A stretch of DNA of 64,000 nucleotides, from the NCBI GenBank assembly GCA_030762175.1, contig CM060843.1:117000869-117064868 (forward strand). Direction: 5' to 3'. Shown here piece after piece: positions 46,789 through 59,048 of this stretch. How positions within the stretch are numbered: the first letter of the stretch is position 1; every line of letters starts with the position of its first letter. The notes under the pieces are model-generated. The model saw nothing but the letters and a program-made list of their open reading frames with translations, made no database searches and was not told the DNA's origin. Origin of the DNA: Metallyticus violacea. Taxonomy: Eukaryota > Arthropoda > Insecta > Mantodea > Metallyticidae. The position numbers were made by a program, and so were the translations under genes.

Positions 46789-49378
46789 AAATTTACACTA
46801 AAGATTCACAGAAGAATGACATTTAAAATGCTTATTCTATATATTCAAAATAAAACTTGTCCAGCAGTCCTCCAAAATATTCGGCCCATTTAACTATACA
46901 ATTATACAAGAACTAGGCATGAAACAACATACTAAGCTGACCTACAAAATATTATTTTCATATTTCCAATTGCAAAAATGTACATGCACGTATACATATA
47001 AGGAAAGATATGACAAAAAGAAAAATTAATCTCAATGCCTTTAAATCAACATTAAGAGCCATCTCAGAAAATGTTTCTCTCTATGCATAATTAAAACCCA
47101 GAAGATACAATTAAGAAATAGCACACAAATACCTCAAGTTTATGCTCATTTTAATATAATTAGCTTGAAACATATGCTAACTGGCATTTAATTATCACAT
47201 AAATATATTAATTGCTGGTAAACAAATATATAATAGCACAATTATTCTTTTTCATATACAAATAGCTTCTGTCTTCCATTTTAGGTTATTTGTAATAGTT
47301 CTAACATTCACAGCTAAATTATTATGGGTTTCCTTAACTAACTTCAAAATAGAAATCATATTTCCCTAAGGAAAGAAAAGTAGATAAATGATTGTTTTAA
47401 CTAAAGTTTTAGACATAATTATATATAATGTATAGATAATACTTAGAAGAAATTCGAAATCCTTTTCAGTAAGTTACTGGCCAACTGCGTTGGAACACTA
47501 CCTCTAGCTTTTGTACAAAAAATATCTTGTTAAAAATAATTTAGGGTTGCTGTTTTCACAATATCATAGTATTAACAAAAGTAGATATATGATCAAGTGG
47601 CTCTGTTTACAGTATGTCAATATTTTCATTTAAACAGTTCATATTCGTTTTGTATTTCAGATATTCGTATATTGCAAGTGTTGTGTGAATTCTCTCATTT
47701 ACCGTGTTTTTTGTCCTTTCACGTATACCTGTAGGAATATATTTCTTCCAAAATTTTTGTTTCCCTAATAATACGCATTTAATACATATTTAATACCCTG
47801 AAGTGTATTAACTCATTTAGAAACTGCGCATTAAATACTGCAATTACTATTTATTTATTCCAAAATAAACATTATAATGAACTACAAGAAAATTATCTCT
47901 ATGCTGTATTTCTCTGGAAACAAATATTTACTGTCGACTTTGATAAATATATATTTATCTTAAAATATAAACAATACACTAATTCTGAGCTTTTGGTTTT
48001 CAAAATGTTGGAGAACAGAAAATAAAACTTACATTGAAATAATTGAAATTGTTTTTAATATTTATGCTATTGTTTCATCTGCTGCTTTTCTGAAAATTAA
48101 ATAAAACCAGTGATTTTTTTTAAATAAACATTTCCAAAGTTCAATGTAACTAATCTTAGATGATTCCTAGCTTGTGTAATCAAGGGCTTAAGTTATCCCC
48201 TTGGCGCAAATTACAACATAATCCAGGGTGTTAAAACATTACACATTCCTTAAGTATTAAAGTTTCGTGCATACGATATGTAGGAAAAAATGCCTCAATT
48301 TGGAATAAAAATGGCCTCTACAAATCACGCGTGTCTTGTTTCTAAAAACCACGTTGAACAAATGGCCCATGATATGTACTTCAGTGGACTTTACTTCCTC
48401 TCTGACCAGACTTTGTATACATCCATTGTATAGCTGCCGGAGACTGCAAAAGGCGCGTGTGTTCATTAGTTTGTTACACGTTACCCCCAACAACTTTTTT
48501 TCGTTTTTTTCCTATGGCCAGGGGTAACGAAACCAAGGAATCTACTACCAATGCCAAACGCAACAGCATACGAGAGAAATGAAAATATTTTAAAGATATT
48601 TTTGCTAAGCGATTTCCATTTCCATTTCCATTTAAATTAATACGAAAAACAATGTAACAAATTAACACTAATAATAAAAGTGGATAAAGATAAAACACAG
48701 AGAAAAAGTCACACTAGAAATTGCTATATTTCGAACTACTGCGAGTTCTTCAATGGCAAGAAGCTGGACTATTTATTTTATTTTCCCTTTATTTGGTGTA
48801 TGCTGCACTTTAATTCTGCATTATGCAGACAATTTGTTAAATTGTATCATATTTATACGACCAGTACTGACTTAACTAATACTTTTCATGAACAAAAATT
48901 TCAGCTTAAACCGAAACATTTATAGTACAACTTTGGGCAGGGACTAAACAAACGCAAAAAATATTCACTAAATGGCAGCACAGAAACATATTTTGGTATT
49001 TTGTTTACTTTTACATTATAACATTGGCCTATTGCAGCATATGTCATTCGGTCCTTGCTTGAGGAGGAAAAATGCACTAACTATATAGGACATGCACAGA
49101 ATGTTAAAAAATGCATTCAAGATCAATATAGTGGCCAAAATTAAAATATTAAAATAGCCTAATTGTCTCAGGATATGACTGTCAAATCCACCACAAATTC
49201 TTGGGCAGTTAGTAATGCAGATCAATTCTGAAGTTTAGGTTTCTGATTCAGAATAAAGTTTTATTTTGCAGCAATGTCTAATTTTATGGTTTGGTCTTTG
49301 TATAGCAATACATAGTAACCGCTGATTGGCATAACTACCTAAATTCAATGTTTACTAACGCCATCCCGGAGGTTTCTA
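46786..49378. other. very AT-rich stretch, nothing recognised
   Basis: Open frames up to 91 codons are AT-driven. A short CCATTT triplet-of-hexamers (about 48615-48637) is the only local repeat noted. Confidence 0.5.
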
Positions 49379-49545
49379 AGAAAGAAAAAGAGACAAAGAG
49401 AAATAGGGAAAGAGAGTAAAATAGAAAGAGAGTAAGAGAGAAAGAAAGAAAGGATGAAAAAAGAGAGAAAGAAAGAAAAGAGGGAGAGAGAAAGAAAGAA
49501 AGAGAGAAATAGAGAGAGAACGAAAGAGAGAGAGGAGAAAGAAAG
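49379..49545. repeat. polypurine tract, (GAAA)/(GAGA)-rich
   Basis: About 165 bases of almost pure A/G on the plus strand, built of AGAAAGA, GAGAGA and GGAGAAAG words. The Ser/Phe/Leu-rich minus frames and the Lys/Arg/Glu-rich plus frame over it are artefacts. Confidence 0.92.
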
Positions 49546-50434
49546 ATATTGGAAAGCAAGTCATTGTAGTTCATTGCAACTTCCCTTTTCCAGATGTTTT
49601 ATCGTAAATTTCCTAGGAGCTATAAAGTATAACAATAGAAAGCAGCCACTTTATTAATATGCATACAGGTATATACACTTATTGCGTTATTTAGCTACAC
49701 TCTACATTTTAAAATATCATGTTTATGCATTTGAAAATAAAAATTGTCAATTATTTCACTCATCGTTCTCTCCGAACAGCGAATTTGGTGTTAGACCACT
49801 TTTGCGCAGATAGCCTCAATTATAAGCATATACTAACATTCTGGCGAAGTTTCCTGCGCTAGATAAGTTGCGTACATTTTTCATTATAAAATTTGGGATG
49901 TTTGGTGCCTTAGATCTGTGATTATATTTGGTTCAATATTACTTACTTAAAATATTTTTCCAGAAATTTCGTAGCGAACATGAACTATATGTTTATTGGT
50001 ACTCAACAGCATAAATATTATAATTATTACTGTAATGAAATAAAGAAATTACAAATATTAATGATTGCTTTCTTCTGATATTTTATTTTTCTTCCTATTG
50101 TCAAAATCACTTTACAAATATGTATAGTACTAGTGCTAAACCGTTGCGCTATATGATTTTTCTTAAAACTATATCAGCTACTTAAAAGAAATAATCTTTC
50201 ATTCATGTAGAAAACGATTCAACTTCTTTCTATGAATAACTGAGAACTAAAATCAAGAATTTATTTGATTTTATAGCGATTTTTTATATTTTCATTTTTC
50301 AGAACATTTTGAATTGAATAACTGAGAAGTAAAATCAAACCTTTATCTACAGAATCATTATCGCCTCCCTTGGTATAGCTGCTAATTCTAATTCTAATTT
50401 TACCAAAATTACTTAATTAGTTCAGTACATAGCT
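49546..50434. other. AT-rich stretch, nothing recognised
   Basis: No supported feature. Confidence 0.5.
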
Positions 50435-50800
50435 GAAGAGATAGATGTGGGAGATAGGGTTAATGCATTAGTAAGTGTTTTTTCGAAATCTTTTGATTTA
50501 GTATCGCCTGGCTTATTGGTAGATAAACTCCCCGGAATAAAAATCGATAAAAGAGTTTTACTTTGAATTAAAACATTTTAGAAGAGCGGATCCAGAGAAT
50601 GTTGCAGTTTATCCTAAATGAATATAAAATTCCGAGCCCTAGTCAGATGAGCTTTTAAAAAGTTTTCGCATTTAACTTCTTAGGTACCAGATTGGAAATA
50701 TGCCGCATATTAAATTATTTTTCAAGAAAAATAACGATCGCGGTAGGCAGGAATGTGCGGTGCAATTCAGTGAAATGTTAAATATTAAACGTGAGTTTTT
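50435..50800 (+). pseudogene. LINE reverse-transcriptase fragment (Jockey/CR1-like)
   Basis: From 50435 the plus strand reads EEIDVGDRVNALVSVFSKSF then DLVSPGLLVDKLPGIKIDKR then VLL, a stop, IKTF. In many LINE reverse transcriptases this is (V)...DFSKAFD.V.H..L..KL...GI...VL.WI..FL. The first catalytic Asp position (DFSKAFD) reads Val here, and stops follow quickly. Downstream words (EYKIPS near 50620; VRCNSVKC near 50750) may be the SGVPQ and KC regions. The sequence to about 51420 may be the same element but is not readable. This differs in type from the R1 relic. Confidence 0.65.
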
Positions 50801-52145
50801 AAACTCAAGCTGTGTGTTCGACTAAGATTTTAAATCAGAATCAGACGCAATCTAATAGTATGATTCACTATGACGCCTGGGCCACAATTATTTGATGAGT
50901 TGGAGCGCCTCTTAGGGATAAACTCTCTGACACGAAATATCATAGAGTTTTATAAAATATAAAACTCGGATAAAGAGCATTTGCGACATTGGTCAAGCAG
51001 GGAACAGTAGGCTTAAGAAACTGATTCGAGTCTTAGTCCTGACTAATTTTTCCTAACTCTGAAGCGAGTGATATATGAAGTAATTTTCACATTAGAAAAT
51101 TAGTAACAGATACCGCAATTTAAGATAAATATTTTATTGAAACGAATTTGGGTAACTTTGAAAGCAATGATATACAAGTTTTGATTGATGTAAAGTCACC
51201 GGTCTACAAACACATTGTACCAATTAATGCACATACTAAGAAATTGGATGCCAGAATATTGCTGGCACTTTCCAGGAAAAAAGACAGGAAATCGCTACAA
51301 TTGAAGCGGAAGTAGGACACTGAGATAATGGGGGATTGCTGTTACTGTATAGTCAGGGAAATACTAAGAACTTCTGCAAATAGAAATAATTGCCTAAACT
51401 TTCTAGACAAAACCACGAGTTCCATTACGTCACGCCCATTTCAAATATATGTTGTTTTTTTTTTTTTATGAATGCACCTATTTTATGCAAAATTTACCGA
51501 ATGAAAAAAAAATTTAGGGTCATAAAAATTCTATAAACAGAGTTTAAATACAAACAAAAAATATAGTTTGTCGAGCAATATTATTACCGAATAAATATAG
51601 GTATGCGCCATCGCTTTAACTTTCCACAATTTCCTAAATTCTGAATTAAATTGGCCTGCAGAAAACACATGTTAAACTTATCTAGAGAAGCATGCTTACT
51701 AAGAGGAATTTACCTTATGTAAATCAAATGTATTATGCATTATTTTAAAGGATTTATAAGTATGGACTGCGTTGTACGGCAATAGTCCTAAATTTAATGA
51801 AATATTACTTCCACAGAAAATTAATTGGAATTTCAAGTAATATTTGTTACACTGGATACACTGTAAACTTTTTTTTTTAAAAGAGAAAGTAATTTTACTT
51901 TGTACAATTTCACATACTGCAAATATTACTTAAGTGAAACCTTGTAATATTATTATGAGTAGTCCATTGATAATAAATTATCAAATGAAATAAGGCAATT
52001 AAGTCAGAATATGTTGAAATCACATTTAAATTAGAGTTGTGTAACAATTATTTCTATATAATCTAACTTAAATATGGACTGTCCACTTACCACATAATCC
52101 TTTTGTAATTAATTTCATATTGTACATATTTAATTGATATAATAC

Positions 52146-52147
<2 letters not shown>
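50801..52147. other. AT-rich stretch, possibly further LINE debris
   Basis: A run reading VLIDVKSPVYKHIVPINAH (about 51178-51235) stays open for a while but matches nothing I can name. The rest is uninformative. Confidence 0.35.

Positions 52148-52187
<40 letters not shown>
52148..52187. repeat. (ATT)n microsatellite
   Basis: About thirteen ATT units. The poly-Asn in the overlapping minus frame is an artefact. Confidence 0.95.
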
Positions 52188-52191
<4 letters not shown>

Positions 52192-53464
52192 CAATATTAA
52201 TACTTTGCCGTTCAGCATAGTCGTGTTTGGATATTCATACTCCTGAAAGTGCAAGAACAAAGAGGTGGTTACTTTCTTTCGATTCGCTTGCCTTTCAGTA
52301 TTGTAGAAAATTAAGAGTTTGGTCACGAACAGCTTTATCCACGTCCTCTTTCTCCCCCTCCTCCGCTCATCGTCATTAGTGTTAAAAATGTTTTCTTGTC
52401 TTTCAACCTCATTGACAGTCATATTTCTCTTCTTTCCTTCAAAGATGCAAATTGTAGAATTTTATATTCGGATATTTCCATAAAATATTCAGGTCACTTT
52501 CTAGGTCCCTTTTTGTATTTCTTCGGTTGTTCGTTTACATGTAATAACCTCATACCTTGCTTCTCATTGTAAGCCTTCGTCAGCAAGTTATGTTTGAATA
52601 AGCGCATGTGGTATGGTTTTCACAGTGGTATTGGAGTTTTTCTTTGTACCACATCAAGGCAATCGATTCTACTTCTTATTATTAATATCATTTAACATAT
52701 CAGGTAGGTTTTAGCATGAACCTCAGATATAGTAGCACCATATCCCAGTTGTTAGACAGCACTCTACCGAGGCAATCGGAGTAGCATAAGCAAAACTCGT
52801 AAAGGACAAAGTGACTTCTGGAACGGATTCTTCCGGACTCACGGGTTTCTCTTGTCACTTATTCTTATAATTATCTTCATCATCCAGCAACATGTATACA
52901 GAGATTTTAGAATATGGGCTGTGATATGTCTTATGACCGCCAATGTATGGAATTCCAATGCTGGATTAAACAAAGAATTTAATATCATCATTTAGGTAAT
53001 TTTACTCATAAGTTTCATAAAATTAATTAATTTAATAAAAACATCACCGAAAAAAGTTTAGAGAGTGTAGATATGTTGTATATAAGTAATTTGCGTTAAA
53101 TAACATATGGCCTAACTGCTCAAATTTCGAAGCTATGGCTAGAAGTTTTTAAAGCGCCAGTACTCCACAGGCTAATGAAGATGCCCCTCGAAAGCATAGC
53201 ACACGATAACGAAGGGAAGTTTCTGAACGTATCACTCTGGCGCAATTTTTATGACATTAACTTTCGAATGAGAGATGGCCATTTGTTTTCGAGTTCCAGT
53301 CTCTCTCGTTACTTTTTTATGTCGTTTTCTAAATACGGTATAATAATATAGCTTTTAGACTATATTTTAAGTTGCTGTTTCAATTTATACATTTTCATCT
53401 TAACATACCAACTCCTACAATTATAATTCTCGCTTAATTAGTTGAGTGTCGTATATTCAAAGGC
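52188..53464. other. AT-rich stretch, nothing recognised
   Basis: No supported feature. Confidence 0.5.
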
Positions 53465-53645
53465 TACTTACATTTCATTCATAGTGTTTTTTAATGCGTA
53501 ACACAGCACTTCATATTAAATAAAAAAAAAGTTAAAGGCATGACAAGGATTGAACCCGCGGCCTATGGAACCTCGACTTTGCGTTATGCATTACGTCACA
53601 CAAGCAGTTAAAGAGCTCCCTCTAGAGTAGGCTGCATAACGCAAT
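53465..53645 (-). mobile_element. tRNA-headed repeat family G, copy 1
   Basis: On the complement: GCTTGTGTGACGTAATGCAT then AACGCAAAG (head), GCGGGTTCAATCCTTGTCAT (box B-like GGTTCAATCC), a T-rich run, ATTTAATATGAAGTGCTG, and CACTATGAATGAAATGTAAG. It is colinear with copy 2 at 53756-53915 in the same orientation. Confidence 0.75.
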
Positions 53646-53755
53646 AAGGTGTAAGGTAAAATAAGTTTTAGGCATCATGATAGTAGAAAGCTTAATAGCC
53701 ATTGTGTGTTGGTAATACATTCATTGTTGAGAAAGAGAATAAAAATTGAAAGCAT

Positions 53756-53915
53756 TAAGTAAATTTCACTCATAGTTCTTTAGTATGCGTGCTATATTAA
53801 GTTAAAAAAAGAAAACAACAACGGCCTGACAAAAATTGAACCCACAACCTGCAATCAGCTTTTGCGTTATGCATTATGTCACACAAGCTGTTCTAGAGCA
53901 GACTACATAATGAAA
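53756..53915 (-). mobile_element. tRNA-headed repeat family G, copy 2
   Basis: On the complement: GCTTGTGTGACATAATGCAT then AACGCAAAAG, GTGGGTTCAATTTTTGTCAG, a T-rich run, AACTTAATATAGCACGCATA and GAACTATGAGTGAAATTTAC. The direct repeat with copy 1 at about 290-bp spacing suggests either a local tandem duplication or two insertions. Confidence 0.75.
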
Positions 53916-54356
53916 GAAGCAGTTAAAAGATGTTCGATGTCGCACTGTCATATGATTAGTTCGAAATATGAGAGATTTTCATGGCACTAAATCTTGAAAA
54001 CGCTGATAAAAAGGTGCAGAAAATCGATATTTCTATGCTCGCAAGACAGTTTTAAAGACATTCTAAATGTCTTTAAACGTTTCACCCGGCTTGACTTTAA
54101 CACCGACTTATCAGCATCTGATGCAAAATGTTTAACAGCATAAAAGTAGGTTATGTTTAGTTGTGGACCATACATGGCCTATCTCAAGTTTCTTAAATAT
54201 GACCTCTCTGCACTCTCTGAAAGTATTTCGGTGTAGTTCACTAATATCCTGTATATACAAAAGCAATTATATATAGAGTGAATTGCTGACCCCGCAACTC
54301 CAGGCCCAGTACTCCGGGTAGATTAGGTTAGAGAAGCAACTGATTTTGGGGAAGGA
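53916..54356. other. AT-rich stretch, nothing recognised
   Basis: One TTAGG word (near 54335) and a GC-richer run at 54285-54330; no supported feature. Confidence 0.45.
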
Positions 54357-55411
54357 AACCCTGATTAAACCCCTATATGGTCTAATGCATTACAAGTGTA
54401 TGAGCTTGTAACTTGTATTTATTAGTAGAATTCTGTTCCACAAAAGTTTCCGCTACACTTTTACTTTACAACTCTATACTTTCAACTGTACAGTTGAGTT
54501 TCCGTTGTTTTGTTCCACAAAAATATTAGTATTGGTTGATCACTTGTAATTTGTTTCTGCAAGTGTAGAAATATTGGTATCTACAAGTACTAATGCACGT
54601 TTTTTTCATAATTTTTATGTTTTTAATACTTTTTAGAATCAATTGATATAAATGTGCTAAGCATTAGTGAAAGTGATGATAATGATGAGAGTAGCAATAA
54701 GTATAAAGGAAGAATAATCAGTATTTAAGTATAATTAAAAAGTTAGGTTTAGTGCACGTTAAAGTATGAATTATGACTGATATTGCTTCAAATGAACATT
54801 TCAGTTCAGTTTAGTTTGCTTTTTGAAGGTTCTTGCAAATTACTACTAAAGAGATTTCTTTCCATTCCTCATTCTCCTTTAAAACAATTCTCTTTTGACC
54901 TTGGTTTCCCAATTTTTAGCGTCCAGTGAAAATGTGATTGCCAAACAACATAAAATAATGTATATGAATGCAAATAATCAAAATAATAGTAAAATAAACG
55001 ACCGAGTGCAATCAAGAAACCCAGTTCTTCTGCTTGTCTCGACTACTTAAATAGATGTTAAGTACCGTCACTTCAAAGTGGATTATTACGTCTAAATATT
55101 GAAAAATGCATAATAAAGTATTTAAATTACCACTATTTTCATAAAAATATAAGGCCCATTAGCAGGAATGAAACTAATTCCTGTATATTAAAATACAAAT
55201 TAATTACTAAGGAGTGGACATAACCTAGTTCAAGCTAAGACGACGTGTGGCAAACAGCTGTTCCTCCATCTTGCTGTTATATGACGTAAATTGCAACTTT
55301 TTTAATACTTTTCAACTGTTACACATTATTTCGTGGAACAGAAAATTACAAGTCTATACTTTACTAATACATTTGTAATACATTAGGCTATGCTTTTGTG
55401 GATTAGGGCCC
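54357..55411. mobile_element. about 1-kb element with terminal inverted repeats
   Basis: Left end 54357-54450 and the reverse complement of 55328-55411 share TCTAATGCATTACAAGTGTA against CCTAATGTATTACAAATGTA, ACTTGTA, and TTCTGTTCCACAAAAG against TTCTGTTCCACGAAA. The outer ends read ACCCTGATTAAACCCC and GGCCCTAATCCACAAAAGC. The interior is AT-rich without a transposase motif, so this looks like a non-autonomous DNA transposon. Terminal GGGCCC..TCCACAA-type sequences occur in several superfamilies, so I do not assign one. No target duplication is clear. Confidence 0.65.
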
Positions 55412-57739
55412 ATGTTGGGAGTTTCGTAAGAATAACTACAATGCAAAGAGCTTCATTGTGGATAAAACTTGCTGATAAAAAGCCAAAAGCAAACAGATAG
55501 CCAGGATTGTATACTAGATGACGAAACTGGCAAAGAAAAACGACTTGAGTAGTCTTAAAAATATGTTAGGCGTACATTTAGGTATGTTCACCTACCCTTC
55601 ATTATTCATATCACAGGAATATTAAAAAATTTAACGAAGAGATACTCATTACTATTTTAAGTTTTTGTAATCTATTAATATAACTCAAACTAACAAGAAC
55701 GAATATAATATATTTAAATGAACAAAAAATGTAGTTTAAAACATACCAGCAAAAATGCAATCATAATGTTATCCTCTTATTTCTTGTACCATTTATCTTA
55801 CCTACAAGTGTATGTACCAATTGGAAAAAAAGAAAAAAAAAAAAAACTTATCGAAATATTTTATTACGTTTCAAGTGTGAAAATAGAATTAATTTATCAA
55901 AACTTATTAATGCTTTTTGACCACCTCAGCCCATCTTGTTATTGGTCTCTCCTATACTGTTGTTCCAGGAAATTTCTTGAAACCTTTCTGAATATATTCT
56001 TATTAATGATTTCAATTCATATGTTTATACTCTAAATGTGTATGCTTATGTTATATGCTACCTCTTGCTGTACATAGGAATTCACTTTCATGTGTGATTT
56101 TATTCAATTTACATTTCGTAGGCATCCAAAGATTTTGAATAATCGTGGAACATCTATTCTTTATAACATTTTATATGAATCTCCATAGTTGTATTATACT
56201 TGATGTTGATATTTTGTATTTTATTCCTGAATCGTAGTCGAATGATACATCACAGTAGAGATAGTTAAATGTTCAACAATTCTAAAATAATGTTAATGTT
56301 TTGTTAAAAATTTAGTTTTTCTTGGAATGTCATATATTTTGTCTTCACTACAGATATTTTCAAATTAACATTCATTACAATTTCAATACTAGAGTATTTT
56401 GCTCTTTAGAGTTCGTTTTCTTTAATGGATATTATAACTTATAATTCGGCGTTTGAAATTTTCTTATATATTTTCAATTTTATAACTGTATATGTTTATA
56501 TGTTACTTTATTTATTATTTACAATTTCATTAGATATATAAATGTTGAACAAAAATTGGAAGACTATAGTTTTGTTTCACTCCTTGATTAGTTCTTAATT
56601 TGTTGAATTAATTTTAAAACAAGTTATAGATATACTTTATATATATCTTCTTAATTTGTGTGAGATGTTTTGGGATTCCAATTTCTCCTAATTATGTCCA
56701 TTATCAGCTATATCAAAAAGTGGACAAATTCTATAGATACAATGTGTGTTCAATTGTTAAATTCTCTTTTTATTGGTGAATTCTTTAACTTAAATACACC
56801 CTTTCTGCATCATCTTTCTGGACTGATATGTTTTGTCCTTCTACGAAGAAAGTTTTGCTACTTTTCATATCTAAGAATTAACATTTTTGCTCATAAATGT
56901 ACATCAAGAATAATTTTTGAGCAATAATATTCTCTTAAGACGCTTGGTTTACAGAGATATCCGTACAATCTGAGGTGGAAATCGCACATGTAAAATTTGG
57001 CTGACAGTGCTGTTGGACATTATTTGCTCATTATTTACATAAATTCAGTAATTCATTGAATCACTTACTATGCAGAAGATCCAGTATTCACAGTAGTTTA
57101 TAAAATTTGCTAACAAATCTCTCAGTTATGTGCAAACTTTCCGAATGGTAATCCTCATCGACAGTTAGTCACATGTACGCTAGTAGATAAAAGGGGTAGG
57201 GAAAGTTGAGAAGCCATAAAGCTATATAATCCTATAAAGGCTGTATAAACTCGCCGTCGATACCTTTACTAATTATTTATGGTTCAGATGTTGGTTTCAC
57301 TTTCTATAGAGAAGAAATATCCGACGCGAAACTAAATCCAAATTTACCATTATATACTGCAACCCGCTTATCAAAGAACTATCATTGTTAATCATGATAG
57401 AATAACTGGACCTCCATGAAGCTGTAAGTAGCTTGATGTTTTACAATACAGGCAAAGACATAGGACGCTACGGGTGACCCAGTATTGATAACGGGACACG
57501 CAGCACTACAAACGCAATCTTGAAGGTTCCCAGCTATTCCTCTGCACTATGCAAACTGCGCACATGCTTGTTTTGCCAGGATATCTGTTTTCAACATAAC
57601 GGACATTTTCTTTACATACCGATAAATCCTATGATGGGAGTCATGCCTCCCATGAACGGCAGCGGAGAAAACGAGCCCAATTCGGGTAGTGCGTCTTCAA
57701 CTCGTATGTAGGCGGATAATTATCACGTTGATCATGTCA
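55412..57739. other. AT-rich stretch, nothing recognised
   Basis: The plus frame 55718-56035 (105 codons) is Leu/Ile/Phe/Tyr/Lys-dominated, as expected of AT-rich noise, and has no motif. A 63-codon plus frame at 57520-57711 ends in a Pro/Gly/Ser-rich segment (MMGVMPPMNGSGENEPNSGS) just before the family D head. It is not recognised. Confidence 0.4.
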
Positions 57740-58012
57740 TCGGATAGCTCAGTTAATTAGAGAATTGTGCTAATAGCGAGAAGGTATTGGGTTCTAACCC
57801 TTCCAAGGGCTAATTTTTATTTTAATCTTCATAATTTGTGTACACTGTTCGAATATAATAAATGTTACTTTTTAATGTTTTATACTACAACTTAAAGTTT
57901 TAAAACAAAGCATAGGTTGCACATTTAGGTTAGGTTAGTTTAGCTTAAGTTTATATGCAAAATTATATTGTTAAAAGCAAGAGCGTAGATAGGTTAGGTT
58001 AGCTTAAGTTAA
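57740..58012 (+). mobile_element. tRNA-headed repeat family D, single-unit copy with TTAGG-like motifs
   Basis: Head: CGGATAGCTCAGTTAATTAG (box A-like) and TTGGGTTCTAACCCTTCC (box B-like, with one change from GGTTCNANNCC). It is followed by TTTTTATTTTAATCTTCATA and ATAAATGTTACTTTTT, matching the complement of the body at 24240-24300. GGTTAGGTTAG words occur at about 57928-57939 and 57990-58002. It ends in a poly(A) run (about 58010-58020). The acceptor stem does not close, so it is not a functional tRNA gene. Confidence 0.72.
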
Positions 58013-58020
58013 AAAAAAAA

Positions 58021-58980
58021 ATGAGTATGTAAAACCTATAGTGTTCAAAGAAAAAATGCATGCCTTTTCTATTTTAATTGTTATTTAGTTTAAAGAAAAG
58101 AAAAAATGGAAAACACGGAAATATGGCTGCAGCACTAATTGCAAAAATCAGATTGGAAGATTAGGCACTAATGGATAAAACAAATGTAAGACACAGAAAG
58201 ATGGCACTGGACAGTAATCACCGTTTTTTTTTTTTGTTTAAATTACACATTTTGTCCACTTGTGTGATATATGTATAACATTTAACCATTATTATGATAG
58301 ATAAACCATGTTACACTGAAGTTATGTTGGTATTGCACTGTAGACAGCTGGCCGGGGGTCACGAGCTAGTTCTCGCGCACAGTAAGTTTGCTCTTGGAGT
58401 CATTTATTGTGGAAAACAGAAAGCTGGATAGAACATCCTGCGCCTGCGCCCAATGTTCTTCTGTAGGGGCTAAGAAACCATTAGTTATGTGCTTGCATGA
58501 GGAAAATACGCGCGTGGCAATTGATTAAAGTGAAAGTGTATCTATGCCGTCTTCAGTTAATGTAACAGCTATAGACGTCCAAATAGTTCAATGAATGCGG
58601 TTTAGTTGACATGGTGATAGGCCAATGTAATAACAGCAGGTTACAAACCATTGTCTCACCTTATGCCCGTCACTCTTCAATTTTTGTTTGTCGGGTGGGG
58701 AAGGCATATCTTGTGTTTGAGTGCATCTATCTTGATATTAGTTGCTTAAGAACTCCTATCTTTAACTATTATTTATATTATAATACTATTCGATTCATAA
58801 TATATTTCAAAATTTCAGTATTGCAGGCATCATTGTTTACCTCTCACAATGTTTGCAAAGTTTACCTAAATATTACAATAATGGAAAAAAGTGTTATATA
58901 AGGAATAAATCAGATTATATATATAGTTATTGTTATTTTAGTTACATTTCATTGTGTTATTTTATTTTTCATTTATATAT
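58021..58980. other. AT-rich stretch with a GC-richer patch
   Basis: Bases 58340-58530 are GC-richer (ACAGCTGGCCGGGGGTCACG; TCCTGCGCCTGCGCCCAATG) with no coding motif or in-window partner. The 96-codon plus frame 58611-58901 has no domain. Confidence 0.4.
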
Positions 58981-59048
58981 AGGTGTGTGCGTGTGCGTGT
59001 GTGTGCGTGTGCGTGTGCGTGTGCGTGTGCGTGTGCGTGTGCGTGTGA
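58981..59048. repeat. (GTGTGC)n microsatellite
   Basis: About eleven GTGTGC-type hexamers. The Val/Arg/Cys runs in the overlapping frame are artefacts. Confidence 0.95.

Noticed and set aside
49335..49657. Ser/Phe/Leu-rich and Lys/Arg/Glu-rich frames
   Set aside because: They are two readings of a polypurine tract.
55718..56035. 105-codon plus-strand frame as a membrane protein gene
   Set aside because: The hydrophobic, Lys-rich composition is what very AT-rich DNA gives by chance. There is no motif and a homopolymer lies inside.
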